Part shown: piece by piece, positions 42,022 to 51,511 of the stretch
How positions within the stretch are numbered: the first letter of the stretch is position 1
Layout: each line of letters starts with the position of its first letter
Assembly: GCA_037200045.1 (NCBI GenBank)
Contig: JBBCHM010000001.1
Span: 620,001 to 684,000 of the forward strand
Direction of reading: 5' to 3'
Source: Rhizomicrobium sp.
GTDB lineage: Bacteria; Pseudomonadota; Alphaproteobacteria; Micropepsales; Micropepsaceae
Length of the DNA stretch: 64,000 bases
Notes under the pieces: generated by a model
Database searches by the model: none
What the model saw: the letters and a program-made list of their open reading frames with translations, nothing else
Told to the model about the DNA's origin: nothing
Translations under genes and position numbers: made by a program

Positions 42022-44646
42022 ATGTCGAAGAATCGTATACGCGGATCACTGCTGCGAAGCACGGCACTGGTGGGCACTCTTTGCGTCGCGTTGTGGACCG
42101 GGCAGGCCCTCGCGCAGGCGCAGACCTATGCCTTCGATATTCCGGCCGAGCCATTGTCGACGGCGCTGCGCGAATATGCCCGCGTGTCGGGCCAGCAGAT
42201 CATTTTCACGAACGACCTTGTGGCCGGCAAGAGCGCGGCGGCGCTGCACGGCAGCTATTCGGCGGACGAAGCTCTCTCGCATCTGCTCGCCGGAACGATG
42301 CTCGTCATCGAGCGCTCGCCGACGGGTGCGATCATGGTCCAACCAAAAAACGCCCAAGCCGCCTCAAATGATGGGGCGGCCTTCAATTCCGGCGTCGAAA
42401 CGGTCGTCGTTACCGGGACAAACATCCGCGGCGTGATCAACGCCACGTCCCCCATCATGATCATCGACAGCAAGGACATCGCCAGAACCGGCTACACGGA
42501 TACGGCACAACTTGTCGCGAGCTTGCCGCAGAACTTCGGCGGTGGGCAGTTCGGCGCCACGGCGGACGGACAATTGGGCGCCGGAAGCAGGGCCAATCTC
42601 AATGTGTCGGGCGCCACGGGATTCAATCTAAGAGGGTTGGGCGCGGACTCGACGCTTGTCCTGTTGGACGGCAACAGAATTGCCGGGAGCGCTCGCGGCG
42701 AAGCTGTCGACGTGTCCATCATCCCCTTGGCCGCGATTGACCGGGTCGAGATCGTTTCGGATGGAGCATCAGCGATCTATGGTTCCGATGCGATCGGCGG
42801 TGTCGTCAATTTTAAGCTTCGGAAGGATTATGACGGCGCCGAGACGAGCGTTCGCTATGGAACCGTCACGGACGGATCACTGAACGAAACGACCATCGAT
42901 CAGACCGTGGGAAGGTCATGGTCTACAGGCGGCGTTCTGGTCGGCATCGAATATGAAAACCAGACGGCGCTACCGTCGAGCGAAAGGGCCTTTACGGCGA
43001 CCGCCTTCCGCCCGACCGACATTCTTCCCGCGTTTGGCCAGTTTTCCGGCATCGTCAGCGCCCATCAGGACATTCTGGACAATGTCGATGTCTCGATCGA
43101 CGCGCTTGTCACGCACAAGATCACGACGACGGCGATCAGCACCGCCACGGGTTTTCCGGGCTTGCCGGTCCAAGGCACCACATCCAAAGACGATCACGAT
43201 TCGCTCAATATCGGCGGGACCATCGGATATCGGCCATTTGGCGATTGGCGGGTGGAGCTATCGGGCTCCTTCAGTCAGCTGCACGACGGCATTTCGTATT
43301 CGCGGTTTGATCCGTTGCCGGGCGTTCCAACCCTGGCCGACACGGGCGAAACGGACACCGACGGGATCGGGCTGGCGACGATCAAGGCCGATGGGACGCT
43401 CTTCAGCCTCCCAGGTGGCGACGTCAAGGCCGCGTTCGGCGCCACCTATAGTTCCGAAACTCTGCGATATAATTCTTTCGCCTCAGGACCTGGGGACATC
43501 CCACGCGAAGTGGCCTCGGGCTTTGCCGAGTTTTACATTCCCCTCATCGGCGAAGCGAATGCGCTTCCTTTTGCCAGGAAACTCGAACTGTCCGCAGCGG
43601 TCCGGTACGATCACTATTCGGATTTCGGGGGAACGACGAATCCGAAAGTGGGACTGCTCTGGCAACCGGTGCAAGCCGTCAACATTCGCGGCTCTTACGG
43701 CACCTCCTTCCGCGCCCCCAATCCGCAGGATTTGATCGAGAACAATTATTCGCTCGCCTTGTTCAACTACGACTTTGTGGCTCCCAATGGCGTCGGCACG
43801 GTGCCGGTTTTCGTGCTGCAAGGCGGCGATCCGAACCTCGGCCCGGAAAAGGCCAATACGCTGAATGTCGGCTTCGACGTCACGCCCGATTTCCTTCCGG
43901 GCGCCAAACTGTCCATGGACTATTACAACATCCACTTTGTCGATCGGATTATCACTCCGCCGTTTGACGTAACGGCACTGACGCGGCTTGGGGTGTATGG
44001 ATCGCTTATCACGCAAATTCCGAGCGACGCGGCCGCTGCGGCCTTCTTGGCGAACGAACAAAGCGCCGGCGTGCCCTACTACGAAATAACGGGCACGGGG
44101 GCAGCGGGTGTGCGGTACTTTTACAACGCGATCACGCAGAACGCCGCGTCGGTCTTTCAATCAGGCTTCGATATAAGCGGACAATACCAATTCACTCTGG
44201 GCGGCGGCGATGTGATAGCCCACGCCAATGCAGCGATCATCAATCAGATTTCGACGGCGTTCGCCAAAGGGTCCACGGCGACCGACCTGGCAAATACCTA
44301 CTCCAATCCGCTCCATGTCAGGGCGAGGGCGGATCTCAGTTGGGCGAATCAGAACTGGGCGCTGACGACGGCTCTCAACTATTCCAACAGCTATGAGGAC
44401 ACGTCCGCAGTTCCGCAAGACACAATCGGCGCATGGACGACGGTCGATTTGAACATCCAATACAGCCTCGACGATCGGTCCGGTTTCGCAAGCGGCATCG
44501 TGTTGGACGCGAGCGTTCAAAATCTCTTCGACACGCCGCCTCCCTTCGCGCAGGGCGCCGGCCTGGTCGGCGGAATCCACTACGACGTGGGCAATGCCAG
44601 TCCGCTCGGGCGGTTCGTCACCTTCGGGATCAAGAAGGCGTATTGA
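42022..44646 (+). CDS. TonB-dependent receptor with STN signalling domain, unit 2
   Basis: 874 aa. Signal peptide (about residues 1-33), STN domain (FDIPAEPLSTALREYARVSG), linker with the slippery site at codons 108-110, plug from VETVVVTGTNI, and barrel ending in FVTFGIKKAY with a terminal aromatic residue. GAGGG lies just before ATG 42022. It probably imports a peptide and signals through FecR2. A gap of 104 bp after fecR2 may contain a promoter recognised by sigma 2. Confidence 0.88.
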   Translation: MSKNRIRGSLLRSTALVGTLCVALWTGQALAQAQTYAFDIPAEPLSTALREYARVSGQQIIFTNDLVAGKSAAALHGSYSADEALSHLLAGTMLVIERSPTGAIMVQPKNAQAASNDGAAFNSGVETVVVTGTNIRGVINATSPIMIIDSKDIARTGYTDTAQLVASLPQNFGGGQFGATADGQLGAGSRANLNVSGATGFNLRGLGADSTLVLLDGNRIAGSARGEAVDVSIIPLAAIDRVEIVSDGASAIYGSDAIGGVVNFKLRKDYDGAETSVRYGTVTDGSLNETTIDQTVGRSWSTGGVLVGIEYENQTALPSSERAFTATAFRPTDILPAFGQFSGIVSAHQDILDNVDVSIDALVTHKITTTAISTATGFPGLPVQGTTSKDDHDSLNIGGTIGYRPFGDWRVELSGSFSQLHDGISYSRFDPLPGVPTLADTGETDTDGIGLATIKADGTLFSLPGGDVKAAFGATYSSETLRYNSFASGPGDIPREVASGFAEFYIPLIGEANALPFARKLELSAAVRYDHYSDFGGTTNPKVGLLWQPVQAVNIRGSYGTSFRAPNPQDLIENNYSLALFNYDFVAPNGVGTVPVFVLQGGDPNLGPEKANTLNVGFDVTPDFLPGAKLSMDYYNIHFVDRIITPPFDVTALTRLGVYGSLITQIPSDAAAAAFLANEQSAGVPYYEITGTGAAGVRYFYNAITQNAASVFQSGFDISGQYQFTLGGGDVIAHANAAIINQISTAFAKGSTATDLANTYSNPLHVRARADLSWANQNWALTTALNYSNSYEDTSAVPQDTIGAWTTVDLNIQYSLDDRSGFASGIVLDASVQNLFDTPPPFAQGAGLVGGIHYDVGNASPLGRFVTFGIKKAY
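42345..42380 (+). other. Candidate -1 frameshift signal in receptor gene 2
   Basis: A_AAA_AAC in zero frame (42345-42351), 6-nt spacer, GCCGCC (42358-42363) facing GGCGGC (42375-42380). The -1 frame reads KKRPSRLK and stops at TGA 42369-42371 inside the loop, 24 nt from the heptamer start. Confidence 0.45.
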
Positions 44647-44650
44647 CAAC

Positions 44651-47002
44651 ATGGCAAGCGGGCGGTTGAGGGCGATATTCGTATTTGCCGTTGGGATTTG
44701 GGTCGCATCCGGACAAGGGTACGGCATGGCGGTGTCGCCGCTGACGCCGGAGGCCGCCGTGGAGACGTCGCGGATCATCGAGGACGACACCGGTCTAACG
44801 GCCGGGCCAAGCGCTGTTTCGGTGTCGCCGAACCGGCGCCGGATTCTCGTAAGACTGGTGCGCGGAGACCTGAGGACCAACAGCCTCATCATGACGATGT
44901 TCAGCGCCACAATCGGAGCGGACGGAACGCTTTCGCCGTTGCGCGCGGTTGCTGCGCTTCGCTCGAGTGGATTGGGGGCGAAGGACACGATCAGCGGGCC
45001 GCACCAGAATTCCCAATCCTATTACGCGCGGCTGACTTGGCTTGGCGACGACAAGGTCGCTTTCATATGGTCCGATCCGGCCGGCATCAACCAGGTGCTG
45101 GCCGTCGATCTCCGGACTGGGCGGCAGCGGTTTCTGACGCACCATCCGAGCCAGGTCAAAAGCTTCTCGATCGGCGGCCGCGGCCAGATCCTCTATACGG
45201 CCCAGGCGCGGCAGGACGTGGCGTCCTCCCGGCGTCTTCTTGCCAGCGGTTTTGCCGTCTCCCGCACGTCGGACATCTTTGGCCTTGTTCACGGCAGCTT
45301 GGCGGGCGCAAACACGTTTGACTGGTTTTGGAACAGCAGCTGGTTCTTCCAGTGCTCCGCCACGTGCAAGCCTCGATCGCTGAATATCGACGGACGCGCC
45401 CAGGATGTTGCACCTGTCGGGCTGGTCAAGCTGTCCCCCGACGGCCGCTACGCGATCGTGAGCGTCGCTGGAATCGATGCGCCGTCCTCCTGGTCGAAAT
45501 ATGGCGGCGAATATCAGCCATTCTTCCGGGACGCGATCGACAAGCGACAGACTTCGGCGTCACGCGAGGTCGGAGTATTCTATGTTCTGGACATGAACAC
45601 GTTTGCGGCAAGGCCGCTGTGGAACGCGCCGCGCAGACCGCCCCGCGACACGGATGAGGTGACGTGGGCACCGGACAGCAAGCATGTCCTGATCAGCGGT
45701 ACCTACCTGCCCATCGAGGATGCCGACCCTGCCGGCCGTTCGGGCGAAGCCGCGGCTGTCGTCGATGCAATCAGCGGCACGTATCAAAGACTCCCGATTG
45801 CGATTCCCGATGAAAATGTACAAGCGAAATGGCTGTCGCAGGGCCTCATCGAACTCGACACCCGGGATTACGCCAGAGGCCCTTTGAAAGTGAATTACTT
45901 TCGCAGGGATATTGCATGGACGCGCGTCAGTGCTCCACCGGACGGACACGCCGCGCCCGGGATCGGCTTTGACGTGCGCCAGTCCGTGGTTCGTCCGCCC
46001 GAAATTCATACGCGCGACCGCCAGGGATCGGAAAGCTTGCTGCTGGCCACCAATCCCGACTTGGTCAGCCGGTTCAGATTGGGGAAGGTCCGCTACTTGA
46101 CGGGTCAGACGACGGACAATGCATGGCAGGCCACGGTCTATTATCCGACAGACTATAAGAATGGACAACGCTATCCGCTGGTCATCCAGAGCGACTATGG
46201 AACCTATCCGACAAACATATTCAGTCTCTATGGATTGCGGGATGCCGGAACGGGGCCTTCACCCATTGCGCCCAGCGTGGCCCAGATGCTCGCCAATCTG
46301 CAGTTCGTCGTGGTCGAGGCGTCCGTTCACTCCAAAGACCGTCAGATGCATCCTGAACGGGAAGCCGAGCGGAACCAGGCGACTTGGGAGACGGTCATTG
46401 GACTGCTCGACAAGAGCGGCCTGATCGACAAAACGCGCGTGGGCATCAGCGGCTTCAGCAGAAATGGGTATTACGTCGAGTATGCCCTGACACATTCGCG
46501 GTTTCCCTATGCCGCGGCGATTGCCGCCGACAATTACGACCCCAGCTATATAAACGATGGCTTTTTCGGCTGGGACAGCACCTATGGCGATTCCAACGGA
46601 GCGCCGCCGTTCGGAGCCGGTCTGCAGACTTGGCTTAAATCGGCGCCTGGATTCAATGTCGAGAAAATTCAGTCGCCCTTGATGATCGATGCGCAGACCG
46701 GCGGCATTCTGTCCCTCATGGGTTATTGGGAGATGTTCAGCCGGTTGAACTATCTGCGCTATCCGGTGGAGCTTTGGGCGATCCCCGATTATGAGCACGC
46801 CATACACAACACGCAAAACCCTCGGCAGATTGTGGCAGTCGAGCATCGTGTGATCGACTGGTTCCAATTCTGGCTCAACGGACTTGAAGATCCCGACGCT
46901 GCGAAAAGATCGCAATACGCGCAATGGGAGAGCCTCTGCGACGAGCAGCGTAATGCGCACCCCTCCCTGACGCGCCATTGCATCCCCACCAAGCAAAGAT
47001 AG
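44651..47002 (+). CDS. S9-family peptidase, divergent isopeptidase-like, unit 2
   Basis: 783 aa. Short signal peptide (about residues 1-26), propeller domain (about 50-480) and alpha/beta hydrolase domain. Likely triad: Ser603 (VGISGFSRNGYYVEY), Asp680 (LMIDAQTGG) and His716 (PDYEHAIHN). The nucleophile elbow GFSRNG and the EHAIHN His region differ from the GHSFGA and EGHQF of units 1 and 3, and the protein is longer. It may open a different peptide. Starts 4 bp after the receptor stop, so same operon. Confidence 0.72.
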   Translation: MASGRLRAIFVFAVGIWVASGQGYGMAVSPLTPEAAVETSRIIEDDTGLTAGPSAVSVSPNRRRILVRLVRGDLRTNSLIMTMFSATIGADGTLSPLRAVAALRSSGLGAKDTISGPHQNSQSYYARLTWLGDDKVAFIWSDPAGINQVLAVDLRTGRQRFLTHHPSQVKSFSIGGRGQILYTAQARQDVASSRRLLASGFAVSRTSDIFGLVHGSLAGANTFDWFWNSSWFFQCSATCKPRSLNIDGRAQDVAPVGLVKLSPDGRYAIVSVAGIDAPSSWSKYGGEYQPFFRDAIDKRQTSASREVGVFYVLDMNTFAARPLWNAPRRPPRDTDEVTWAPDSKHVLISGTYLPIEDADPAGRSGEAAAVVDAISGTYQRLPIAIPDENVQAKWLSQGLIELDTRDYARGPLKVNYFRRDIAWTRVSAPPDGHAAPGIGFDVRQSVVRPPEIHTRDRQGSESLLLATNPDLVSRFRLGKVRYLTGQTTDNAWQATVYYPTDYKNGQRYPLVIQSDYGTYPTNIFSLYGLRDAGTGPSPIAPSVAQMLANLQFVVVEASVHSKDRQMHPEREAERNQATWETVIGLLDKSGLIDKTRVGISGFSRNGYYVEYALTHSRFPYAAAIAADNYDPSYINDGFFGWDSTYGDSNGAPPFGAGLQTWLKSAPGFNVEKIQSPLMIDAQTGGILSLMGYWEMFSRLNYLRYPVELWAIPDYEHAIHNTQNPRQIVAVEHRVIDWFQFWLNGLEDPDAAKRSQYAQWESLCDEQRNAHPSLTRHCIPTKQR

Positions 47003-47202
47003 CTTGCCGTAGGGCGCGCGACCGTCCCTGATGGAGCGTCGTGACGAGCGGGCGTCTGTCACGCCGCGAACCGTGTGGTTGCGGAATGTCCGCCCACGCC
47101 ACAATACGAAAGAGATCTCCAAACCCCTACGGATCGGCGCAAAATATCGGCTCTTCGTCTGCCCCGTGCCAATGATACAAATCCCGTGGAAGGGAAGGGC
47201 GA

Positions 47203-47745
47203 ATGTCCGCGGAAGCCAGGCCGAACAAGGAACTGATTCAGGAGCTGGACGCTCGCTTCCGCGCCCCCCTGATGGCTTTCTTCATCAGACGGGTCGGAAA
47301 CAGGAGCGACGCAGAGGATCTGACCCAGGAGACCTTCGAGCGTCTTGTCCGGTCGGAGAATTTTTCCGGTTCGGGCAGGGTCTCAGGTTACGTTTTTCGC
47401 GTCGCGGTCAATCTTCTCAGAGATCGCAGGCGCAGCGCCGGCTACCGCAAGATGCAGACCTTTTCGGCGTTCGAACCCGAACTTCTGGAAATGATTTCAA
47501 ACGAGCTCCTGGAGGATCGCGAGCCCGAGCGCGTATTGATTGGCAGAGAGGGCCTGCTGGAGGTCCTCAAATGTCTCGACGAACTCGGGGAGCGGACCAA
47601 GACCGTGTTCATTCTCTATCGCCTGGAAGGCATGAAGCAACGCGAGATTGCGGACGTCTTGGGGATGGGCCTCTCCACGGTCGAGAAATACTGCATGCAG
47701 GCGATGACCCTTCTGGTCGCGCGGTTCGGGCGCAAACCGCTATGA
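47203..47745 (+). CDS. FecI-type ECF sigma factor, unit 3
   Basis: 180 aa. Region 2 (FFIRRVGNRSDAEDLTQETF) and region 4 (IADVLGMGLSTVEKYCMQAM). AAGGGAAGGG lies just upstream of ATG 47203. The 200 bp between the unit 2 peptidase and this gene hold no gene and should contain its promoter. Stop overlaps fecR3 by ATGA. Confidence 0.87.
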   Translation: MSAEARPNKELIQELDARFRAPLMAFFIRRVGNRSDAEDLTQETFERLVRSENFSGSGRVSGYVFRVAVNLLRDRRRSAGYRKMQTFSAFEPELLEMISNELLEDREPERVLIGREGLLEVLKCLDELGERTKTVFILYRLEGMKQREIADVLGMGLSTVEKYCMQAMTLLVARFGRKPL

Positions 47746-48776
47746 GCCAAACCCGCGCGGACATCGCCCTGCAAGCCCAACGGATCGCGGAAGCGGCGGC
47801 CTGGCAAATGCGCCTGAGAGAAGCGGACCTACAATCGACGTCCGAATTCGAGGGCTGGCTCAAGGACGCCGATAACGCGGCGGCCTGGGCGCAAGCCATT
47901 GCGATGTGGGATTTTCTGGGTGACCAGGCTCGCGAGCCCGAAATCGTCGCGGCGCGCGAGGGCGCTCTTGGCCGGGTCAGACGCACCATGATCCGGCGTC
48001 GGGCCAGATTCGACTGGCGCCGCTTCGCTGCGGCGGCAGCCGTGGCGATTCTGGCGCTTGCCGGCGGATGGGGTGGTTTGCGTTGGCTGAGCGCCCCGGA
48101 CGACTACACGACCGCCTTCGGCGAACGGCGGGTCGTAACCCTTGCCGACGGATCGCATGTCTCGCTGGATTCGGACAGCGAAGTCACGGTGCGGTACTCG
48201 CGGACGGCCCGCGAACTCAATCTCGTCAAAGGGCAGGCGCGGTTCGACGTGGCGCATGACGTACAGCGACCCTTTTCGGTGTTGGCCGGAAACCAGAAAA
48301 TCGTCGCAACCGGAACGGCCTTTAATATCGATTTGACTCAGCCGAAAGTGCTCGTGACCCTGATAGAGGGGCATGTCGTGATATTCGATGAAGACCGAAA
48401 TGCCATCGTGACAGACTCGCTTGCCGTTTCTCCATCTCGCGCGCCGGCCTCCATCGAGTTGCACGCCGGTCAACAATTGATCGCCACAAGGGCTCATCCC
48501 CCAAGGATTGAAGCCGCGAATGTGCAGCGCGCCACGGCTTGGACCGCCGGGCAGCTGATCTTCAGCGACGAGCCGCTGGCGGAAGTGGTCGCCCGCGTCA
48601 GTCACTATAGTGCAACCCCGATCGTGATTTCCGATCCCGGCCTCGGCGAGGAGCGCGTGACGGGCGTTTTCAACACGGGCGACGTCGCCGGATTCCTGGA
48701 TATCGTGACGCAGGGATTGCCGATACGGGCAACGACCGACGCACAAGGTGAAATCGTCCTGAAAAGAAGATCGTGA
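47742..48776 (+). CDS. FecR-type anti-sigma/sigma-regulator, unit 3
   Basis: 344 aa. DUF4880 N-terminus (AEAAAWQMRLREADLQSTSE), TM at about residues 95-113, FecR domain (GERRVVTLADGSHVSLDSDS, GTAFNIDLTQPKVLVTLIEG) and C-terminal STN-interacting domain (LAEVVARVSHYSATPIVISD). The frame is open far upstream through the sigma gene, but ATG 47742 overlapping the sigma stop is the natural start. Confidence 0.87.
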   Translation: MSQTRADIALQAQRIAEAAAWQMRLREADLQSTSEFEGWLKDADNAAAWAQAIAMWDFLGDQAREPEIVAAREGALGRVRRTMIRRRARFDWRRFAAAAAVAILALAGGWGGLRWLSAPDDYTTAFGERRVVTLADGSHVSLDSDSEVTVRYSRTARELNLVKGQARFDVAHDVQRPFSVLAGNQKIVATGTAFNIDLTQPKVLVTLIEGHVVIFDEDRNAIVTDSLAVSPSRAPASIELHAGQQLIATRAHPPRIEAANVQRATAWTAGQLIFSDEPLAEVVARVSHYSATPIVISDPGLGEERVTGVFNTGDVAGFLDIVTQGLPIRATTDAQGEIVLKRRS

Positions 48777-48864
48777 AGAAAATTCGACACTTTCATAAGG
48801 GTTTTCTTGCGCGTCTCGTATGTACCTCTTGAGGGCCGCTTGTGGGCGGGCAAGGGGGAATGCA

Positions 48865-51408
48865 ATGAAGATCGACTTGGTGCGGCGGCGGCTTCTGCGC
48901 ACGTCGGCAATTGCGGCGGCGATGGCGGCGAGCGTTGGCGCATCGGTTGCGCAGAGCGCGAGCTACAGCTTCGACATTCCGTCCGAGTCGCTTTCGGCGG
49001 CGCTCCAGGACGTCGCGCGTGTTTCGGGAAAGCAGATCATCTTCAGCGAAACCCTCACGTCGGGAAAATCCGCGCCGAACCTGCACGGTACGTATACTGT
49101 CGAGCAGGCGATGGGCCGGCTTTTGACGGGCTCCGATCTCGTGGCGACCGAAACTGCGTCGGACGGCATCGTGATCCACCCAAAAAACGCCGAAGCCGCC
49201 TCCACTGAGGGGGCGGCGGCGATCCCTGAAACCGTTGTCGTTACCGGCACGAGCATTCGCGGCGTCAGCCCGGCGGCGCCTTTGATCGTGATCGATCGCA
49301 AGAGCATCGATGCATCCGGTTATTCGTCCGTCGGCGCCGTGCTGCAGACGCTGCCCGAAAACTTTGCGGGCGGACAGAACCCCGGTGTTGTGGGCGTGGG
49401 CGGCATCAACGGGGGGGCAAGCAATGTATCCGAAGCGTCGTCGGCCAATCTGCGGGGCATCGGCAGCGATTCGACGCTGACATTGGTGGACGGTCACCGC
49501 CTGGGATTCGACGGCTATGGCGAGAATGTCGATCTGTCCATCATTCCATTGGTCGCCGTGGACCATATCGAAATCGTCACGGACGGTTCGTCTGCGATTT
49601 ACGGCTCGGATGCCGTCGCCGGCGTCGTGAACGTCGTGCTGCGGAAAGACTACGATGGCGCCGACTCGGAGGTTACGGTCGGCGGTCCCACGGGCGGCGG
49701 CGCATTTCAGCAGCAATACAGCCAGATCGTGGGGAAAAATTTCGACAACGCCAATTTGGTCGCAGCATACGAGTATTCGAACAACGATCCGTTGCTCGCC
49801 AGCCAACGGTCCTTTTCGTCGGGAGCGGCGGCGCCGCTTCGTCTCTTCCCCGCAATTCAGCGAAATTCCGGCTTTCTGTCGGGAAGTTACGAGCCGATCT
49901 CCAATCTGTCGCTCAGCTTCGAAGGGCTGTATTCGAAAAAAACGACCGATGACATGAGCAATCAATATGACGACATCCTGAACATCGCGTCCAACATCGA
50001 GCAATTCAGCACAAACAGCGAAATCGCCTACACGTTCGGAGTCGGCGGTCGCGTCGCGGTGAATCTCGGTGTTGCCGGCTACGACGAACACCATATCGAG
50101 ACCGACACCATTCTGGGCTCAACCCCAACGACGATCGACGAAGGCGTGCAGAATACCGAGTTGTCGGCCGACGTCGAAATCCAGCTGCCCGACATCGATA
50201 TCCCGACCGGCGTTCTTCGCATCGCCGGCGGCTTCGGATACCGGCACGAGCATCTCGTCGAGGATTCTCAAAGCCCCTTTTCCCGGGGTATCTTCGACGC
50301 GTTCGCCGAGGCGAATGTGCCGCTCGTGCGCAAATCGTCGGATCGGGACGGCTTAAACAGCCTCGATCTCGACATGTCCGTCCGCTATGAGCACTACGAT
50401 CAAATCGGGGGCACCACGAATCCCAAGGTCGGTTTGGCCTATGCTCCCGTGAACGACCTGGTCCTCAAAGGCACCTGGGGAACATCCTTCAGAGCCCCTT
50501 CCTTGGACCAGCTCCATACGCCCGACGGTTATGGTCTCTACCCCGGCTCCATATTTCAAGCCCCGCCGGGGTCGACGGTCTTGTTTGGGGTGGGGCCGAG
50601 CCCAACGCTGGCGTCGGAAACGTCGGAGTCCTGGACCGCCACCGCCGAGTATCATCCCGGCAGCATCCCGGGCCTCTCCACAACGCTCACTTATTATTCG
50701 ATCCAATATCGCGATCGCATCGCCAATCCACTGGCGTCGCCGTTGACCGCCTTCGTCAATCCGCTGGCTGCGCCCTTTGTGACGCTGCATCCGAGCGCCG
50801 CCCTCCAGCAAGCGTTGCTGGCAAATGCCATATTCGTGAACAATTCCGGCGGCCCCTACGATCCTGCGAACGTCTATGCGATCGTTCAAGATGGTCTTGC
50901 CAATGTTTCCGGTCAGAACATTGGCGGGGTCGATGCCGCGGTGTCCTATGCCTGGTCGTCGCCATTCGGGGACTGGTCGAGTTCGGTCGACGCGTCGTGG
51001 CTGCACTTCCGGCAAACGGTAATTCCGGGCGCGCCCAGCGAACAAATAGACGGCACGGCATTCAATCCGCCGTCGTTCAAGATGCGGGCGTCGCTGGGCT
51101 GGAACATGGGACCGTGGGGCGCCACGCTGGTGGTGAACCACAATTCCGGCGAGATCAACAATATCTCCAGTCCCGCCGAGCAAGTCAATTCGTGGACCAC
51201 GTTCGATGCTCAGATAGCCTACCGTATCACGGATATGGCGGGGCCGTTGCGGGGGTTCGGCATACGCGTTTCGGCGCAGAACATTCTGGACCAGGATCCT
51301 CCGAGCTTGAATACGGACTCGACCCTGCCGCCGGGGATGAGGTTCGATGCCGCGAACGCTTCGGCTCTCGGGCGCACGCTGGTGGTATCCCTTTCGAAAT
51401 CGTGGTGA
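48865..51408 (+). CDS. TonB-dependent receptor with STN signalling domain, unit 3
   Basis: 847 aa. Signal peptide (about residues 1-31), STN domain (FDIPSESLSAALQDVARVSG), slippery site at codons 106-108, plug from PETVVVTGTSI, and barrel ending GRTLVVSLSKSW. ATG 48865 follows AAGGGGGAA; an upstream in-frame ATG (48820) lacks a ribosome site and would put 15 basic residues before the signal peptide. Partner of FecR3. Confidence 0.88.
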   Translation: MKIDLVRRRLLRTSAIAAAMAASVGASVAQSASYSFDIPSESLSAALQDVARVSGKQIIFSETLTSGKSAPNLHGTYTVEQAMGRLLTGSDLVATETASDGIVIHPKNAEAASTEGAAAIPETVVVTGTSIRGVSPAAPLIVIDRKSIDASGYSSVGAVLQTLPENFAGGQNPGVVGVGGINGGASNVSEASSANLRGIGSDSTLTLVDGHRLGFDGYGENVDLSIIPLVAVDHIEIVTDGSSAIYGSDAVAGVVNVVLRKDYDGADSEVTVGGPTGGGAFQQQYSQIVGKNFDNANLVAAYEYSNNDPLLASQRSFSSGAAAPLRLFPAIQRNSGFLSGSYEPISNLSLSFEGLYSKKTTDDMSNQYDDILNIASNIEQFSTNSEIAYTFGVGGRVAVNLGVAGYDEHHIETDTILGSTPTTIDEGVQNTELSADVEIQLPDIDIPTGVLRIAGGFGYRHEHLVEDSQSPFSRGIFDAFAEANVPLVRKSSDRDGLNSLDLDMSVRYEHYDQIGGTTNPKVGLAYAPVNDLVLKGTWGTSFRAPSLDQLHTPDGYGLYPGSIFQAPPGSTVLFGVGPSPTLASETSESWTATAEYHPGSIPGLSTTLTYYSIQYRDRIANPLASPLTAFVNPLAAPFVTLHPSAALQQALLANAIFVNNSGGPYDPANVYAIVQDGLANVSGQNIGGVDAAVSYAWSSPFGDWSSSVDASWLHFRQTVIPGAPSEQIDGTAFNPPSFKMRASLGWNMGPWGATLVVNHNSGEINNISSPAEQVNSWTTFDAQIAYRITDMAGPLRGFGIRVSAQNILDQDPPSLNTDSTLPPGMRFDAANASALGRTLVVSLSKSW
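49182..49217 (+). other. Candidate -1 frameshift signal in receptor gene 3
   Basis: A_AAA_AAC in zero frame (49182-49188), 6-nt spacer, GCCGCC (49195-49200) facing GGCGGC (49212-49217). The -1 frame reads KKRRSRLH and stops at TGA 49206-49208, 24 nt from the heptamer start. Confidence 0.45.
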
Positions 51409-51511
51409 CGACAAGGCCGCCGCTCGGTCTCGCGGTCACGCGCGATGGCCACCGGCGGTCTTCCATTCGGTCTGGCTGTCGAACGCGCCGCGAGGCGTGT
51501 CAGGAGTTGCA

